Of a DNA stretch of 7,794 nt, positions 5,741 to 7,794 are shown piece after piece. How positions within the stretch are numbered: the stretch's first letter is position 1; every line of letters starts with the position of its first letter. Source of the DNA: JBBFMJ01 sp037441225 (GTDB lineage Bacteria > Acidobacteriota > Thermoanaerobaculia > UBA2201); the NCBI GenBank assembly GCA_037441225.1, contig JBBISU010000122.1:1-7794 (forward strand), written 5' to 3'. The notes under the pieces were generated by a model. That model did no database searches. It was not told the DNA's origin and saw only the letters and a program-made list of their open reading frames with translations. The translations under genes and the position numbers were made by a program.

Positions 5741-7575
5741 AACAATTTCTTTTTTGCTTCAAGTATTTGAAGATGGTAAGGAGTTTTTTGTGGTATCAAG
5801 GAAATTTCTTTTTCAAGTGAAATAGACAAATGAGAATTTAATTTTTTTGACAATTCCTTATTTTCTTGCATAATTTTCAATATTTCTTCACCTTTTATGA
5901 TAATAACTTTTGAGGGCTTTTTTGTCTTAATTCCAATTGCTGATGTTTCTCCTGAAAAAAAAGCAGCCAATCCTAATAAAGCTCCTGGTTCTTCTATAAC
6001 TTTTATCATCCTACCCATTGGGGTTAAAAGTTCAACTGCTCCTTGAACAAGCAAAAAAAAGCCTTTTGCATAATTTCCTGCCTCTAATAAAACTTCTCCT
6101 CCTTCAACTTCTTTTCTTTCAATGGCACTCCATAAAAGATCCAGTTCTTCTTCATTAAAATTTTGGAAAAAAGGAAACTTTTTTAGTGCTTGAATTGCCT
6201 TTGTTTTTCTCTCTACTTTTTGTGGCTTTTCTTGAATTTTTGGTGTCTCTTCTTTTAAAGGCGCTTTTTGAATTTCTTTTGTAGTTAATCTCTTTAATTT
6301 TTGTGAAACATCCTTGAAAGCAAAATCAATATTTATTATTTCAGTATAAACCTCTTTTGCTTTTTCAATTTCATTCATTGAAAGAAGAATTTCTGCAAAA
6401 TCATAATAAACTTCAAGGGTTTCTTCATTTATTGAGTAATTTTTTCTTATTTCTTCAAACCTTTTCAAAGCCATTTCAGGAAGCCCAACTTGACTGAATG
6501 CCTTACAAATAAGCAAACTTGCTTTAATATATTCCAAATCCTCTGGTGATACCTTTTGCAATAGTTGTATTGCCTTTTGATTTTGACCAAGGTATTGATA
6601 TAATCTCCCTGCTTTATAAAAATCCCCTTCTTTTTCAAAACAAAGAGCAGCTTTTTCAAAGTTTTTTAATTTGTAATACAAATCAGCTGCATGGCCATAT
6701 TGACCAGACAATTCATAGAGTTCAGCAGCTTTTAAAATATTCCCTATTTTAATGTAATATTCTGCTGCTTGAATAAAATCCTTTGATTTATAATATGCTT
6801 CTGCAGCTTTTTGAATATTCCCACATTTTTCAAAAGATAAAGCAGCAACAGGAAATTCTCCTATTTCCATACAAACATTTCCAAAGCTTTCATAAGATTT
6901 TTCAGAAGTTAGAATATTCAATATAGAATATGCTTGACCTTCCAATTCCTTCTTATAAATTTCTACTGCTTTATTAACTTCCCCTACTTCAAGCAAAAGA
7001 GTAAAAGCCTTTAATGGTTCCTTAATCCTTAAAAAAATCTCAGCTGCTCTTATAATATCTCCAATTTTTATAAAAATTTTTGCAATCCTTTGGGCATCCT
7101 TTGAAGATAAATCCCCTGCCCTCCCCGCACTTTCAGCCAGATATTGCTTATATGCTTGAATTGCCTTTTCTTCTTTTCCTTCTGTTTCCCATATCTCCCC
7201 TGCTTTCAAATAATTCCCAATTTTAAAATATGCTTCTGCTGCTAAATCAAGTTTTCCTAATTTTTCATATAATTCAGCTGCCTTCTTAAAATCCCTTAAT
7301 TTTTCATAGCACTCAGCTGCTTTATCTAATTTCCCTCCCCTTTCATACAAAAATGATGCTTCTTTTATAAGGTCATTTTTAATGGCAAGCTCTGCTGCTT
7401 TATCAAAGAGCATTGCCTCTTTTAAAACCTCTACTGCTTCTTTTATTTTATTTAATTTTTGATACATAAAAGCAGCTTTTTCATACCTTCCTGCTTGAAG
7501 ATATAATTTTGCTGCTTCTTCAAAATTTCCTTTAATTTCAAGCTTTAAAGCTCTTTCTTGAAGGTCTTCCTTCAT
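5737..7575 (-). CDS. Short-repeat alpha-solenoid protein with C-terminal cyclic-nucleotide-binding-like domain
   Basis: A 612-residue soluble protein without signal peptide or membrane segment. Residues 16-145, 172-210 and 239-342 are tandem 13-residue helical units of consensus G-x-h-x-K-A-A-E-x-Y-x-K-h, about 21 in all. A more ordinary TPR-like stretch spans about 350-425, then a charged Lys/Glu/Pro linker (430-460). Residues about 465-590 form a CAP/PKA-type cyclic-nucleotide-binding fold (FPFFQNFNEEELDLL, then GGEVLLEAGNYAKGFFLLVQGAVELL), with no DNA-binding helix-turn-helix after it. The phosphate cassette reads GALLGLAAFFSGETSAI, so the usual Glu and Arg that hold the cyclic nucleotide are L536 and T544. 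I expect a scaffold or protein-interaction role and possibly no cNMP binding. It has its own promoter and starts a unit with the dehydrogenase. The exact function is unknown. Confidence 0.88.
   Translation of the reverse strand: MKEDLQERALKLEIKGNFEEAAKLYLQAGRYEKAAFMYQKLNKIKEAVEVLKEAMLFDKAAELAIKNDLIKEASFLYERGGKLDKAAECYEKLRDFKKAAELYEKLGKLDLAAEAYFKIGNYLKAGEIWETEGKEEKAIQAYKQYLAESAGRAGDLSSKDAQRIAKIFIKIGDIIRAAEIFLRIKEPLKAFTLLLEVGEVNKAVEIYKKELEGQAYSILNILTSEKSYESFGNVCMEIGEFPVAALSFEKCGNIQKAAEAYYKSKDFIQAAEYYIKIGNILKAAELYELSGQYGHAADLYYKLKNFEKAALCFEKEGDFYKAGRLYQYLGQNQKAIQLLQKVSPEDLEYIKASLLICKAFSQVGLPEMALKRFEEIRKNYSINEETLEVYYDFAEILLSMNEIEKAKEVYTEIINIDFAFKDVSQKLKRLTTKEIQKAPLKEETPKIQEKPQKVERKTKAIQALKKFPFFQNFNEEELDLLWSAIERKEVEGGEVLLEAGNYAKGFFLLVQGAVELLTPMGRMIKVIEEPGALLGLAAFFSGETSAIGIKTKKPSKVIIIKGEEILKIMQENKELSKKLNSHLSISLEKEISLIPQKTPYHLQILEAKKKLL
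6550..6861 (-). repeat. Eight in-frame 39-bp repeats (13-residue units), second block
   Basis: Codons 239-342 of the solenoid gene encode eight consecutive 13-residue units with no insertion, starting at GEFPVAALSFEKC and including GNIQKAAEAYYKS, GNILKAAELYELS and GDFYKAGRLYQYL. The DNA copies have diverged while the protein pattern holds, which implies selection on structure rather than recent duplication. Confidence 0.85.
6946..7062 (-). repeat. Three in-frame 39-bp repeats, middle block
   Basis: Codons 172-210 encode GDIIRAAEIFLRI, KEPLKAFTLLLEV and GEVNKAVEIYKKE, three further units with the same 13-residue period. They are separated from the outer blocks by irregular helical segments (about 146-171 and 211-238). 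Confidence 0.75.
7141..7530 (-). repeat. Ten in-frame 39-bp repeats, N-terminal block
   Basis: Codons 16-145 encode ten successive 13-residue units without a single length change, including GNFEEAAKLYLQA, GKLDKAAECYEKL, RDFKKAAELYEKL and GKLDLAAEAYFKI. The Ala pair and Tyr recur at fixed positions in most units, and Gly or a polar residue opens most of them. Confidence 0.87.
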
Positions 7576-7581
7576 ATAATT

Positions 7582-7610
7582 ATATTAAACTTAAAATTAA
7601 ACAATGTCAA
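7582..7610 (-). promoter_or_regulatory. Sigma-70-type promoter of the solenoid-dehydrogenase unit
   Basis: On the minus strand: a perfect TTGACA at 7610-7605, a 17-nt spacer, TAATAT at 7587-7582, then 6 nt to the ATG. This places the transcription start at the start codon, giving a leaderless mRNA, and no Shine-Dalgarno is present. An overlapping TATAAT at 7584-7579 is a better hexamer but would need a 20-nt spacer and would initiate inside the coding sequence. Confidence 0.65.
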
Positions 7611-7660
7611 GCAATAAAAGGAAAGTCAATTTTTAAATTTAAATTATTTTCAAGCATAGT

Positions 7661-7729
7661 GTAGGGCTCGCCCTTGTGGCGACCTGTAAAATGATTTATA
7701 TATGCGGGCTGAAAAACTGAAGCCCTTAC
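7661..7729. repeat. GC-rich palindromic repeat element, probable dispersed or MITE-like relic
   Basis: This 69-bp element is much more GC-rich than its surroundings at its two ends. GTAGGGCT at 7661-7668 and AGCCCTTAC at 7721-7729 form near-perfect terminal inverted repeats (one-base length difference). The left half contains its own hairpin, TCGCC at 7668-7672 with GGCGA at 7678-7682 around a CTTGT loop. The right half has GGGCT at 7706-7710 pairing with AGCCC at 7721-7725. From memory, similar GTAGGG...CCCTTGTGG palindromes are dispersed in intergenic DNA of various bacteria. It lies about 50 bp upstream of the -35 box of the solenoid gene. Confidence 0.55.
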
Positions 7730-7794
7730 CAAACTTTTAATTGATGATTTCAATCTTAATCATTTTTCTTTATCTTTTACAGTCCTTATACCTT

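Noticed and set aside
6465..6752. Two open frames of 64 (minus) and 68 (plus) codons
   Set aside because: Both are shadows of the solenoid gene's repeat region; the absence of stops follows from its repetitive codon pattern.
6550..7530. Regular 39-bp spacing suggestive of a CRISPR-like or satellite array
   Set aside because: The copies are diverged at DNA level, have no spacer structure, and keep frame and amino-acid pattern, so they are protein-coding repeats.
7746..7770. ATGATT...AATCAT hairpin followed by T-rich DNA as a plus-strand terminator
   Set aside because: The stem is only 6 bp and AT-rich, and no plus-strand gene is seen to its left within the window.
7760..7794. Possible C-terminal end of a minus-strand gene (ten codons ending in KDKEK then TGA)
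   Set aside because: Only ten codons are visible and such a frame is expected by chance; nothing else supports it.

Overview
The window is AT-rich bacterial DNA (roughly 30% GC by eye), densely packed, with seven complete protein genes and no rRNA, tRNA or CRISPR. A Csd3/MepM-type M23 peptidase with a signal peptide points to a cell with a peptidoglycan wall, probably diderm. The transporter reads very much like LeuT of Aquifex aeolicus. Low GC, Lys/Glu/Ile-rich proteins and tight spacing would suit a thermophilic or uncultivated lineage, but I cannot name the organism.

Layout. Positions 1-63 are a short non-coding edge with an inverted repeat. Positions 64-2880 hold three minus-strand genes, read right to left: a nicotinamidase-like hydrolase (2344-2880), an M23 endopeptidase (1077-2291) and an MscS channel (64-1092). 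The last two overlap by 16 nt. Positions 2881-2972 are a divergent promoter region. On the plus strand, 2973-4574 encodes a LeuT-like sodium:amino acid symporter. It overlaps by ATGA a 32-residue single-helix membrane protein (4571-4669), which is probably a small accessory subunit. After a convergent gap come two minus-strand genes that overlap by ATGA: a large helical-repeat protein with a C-terminal cyclic-nucleotide-binding-like domain (5737-7575), followed by a zinc alcohol dehydrogenase (4748-5740). Positions 7576-7794 hold the promoter of this pair and a GC-rich palindromic element at 7661-7729.

How the parts work together. The peptidase and channel form an envelope pair: wall remodelling and osmotic protection. 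The nicotinamidase belongs to NAD salvage. The symporter and its small partner form an amino-acid uptake unit. The solenoid/cNMP-like protein and the dehydrogenase are translationally coupled, but I cannot say what joins them functionally.

Two features stand out. First, the genes that begin transcription units have no Shine-Dalgarno and carry a -10-like hexamer 6-8 nt before the ATG, which implies leaderless mRNAs; two of the three internal genes have GGAGG sites and the third, the dehydrogenase, starts by ATGA overlap. Second, the solenoid protein is built from about 21 repeats of exactly 13 residues, ending in a cNMP-fold domain that lacks the usual ligand-binding Glu and Arg.
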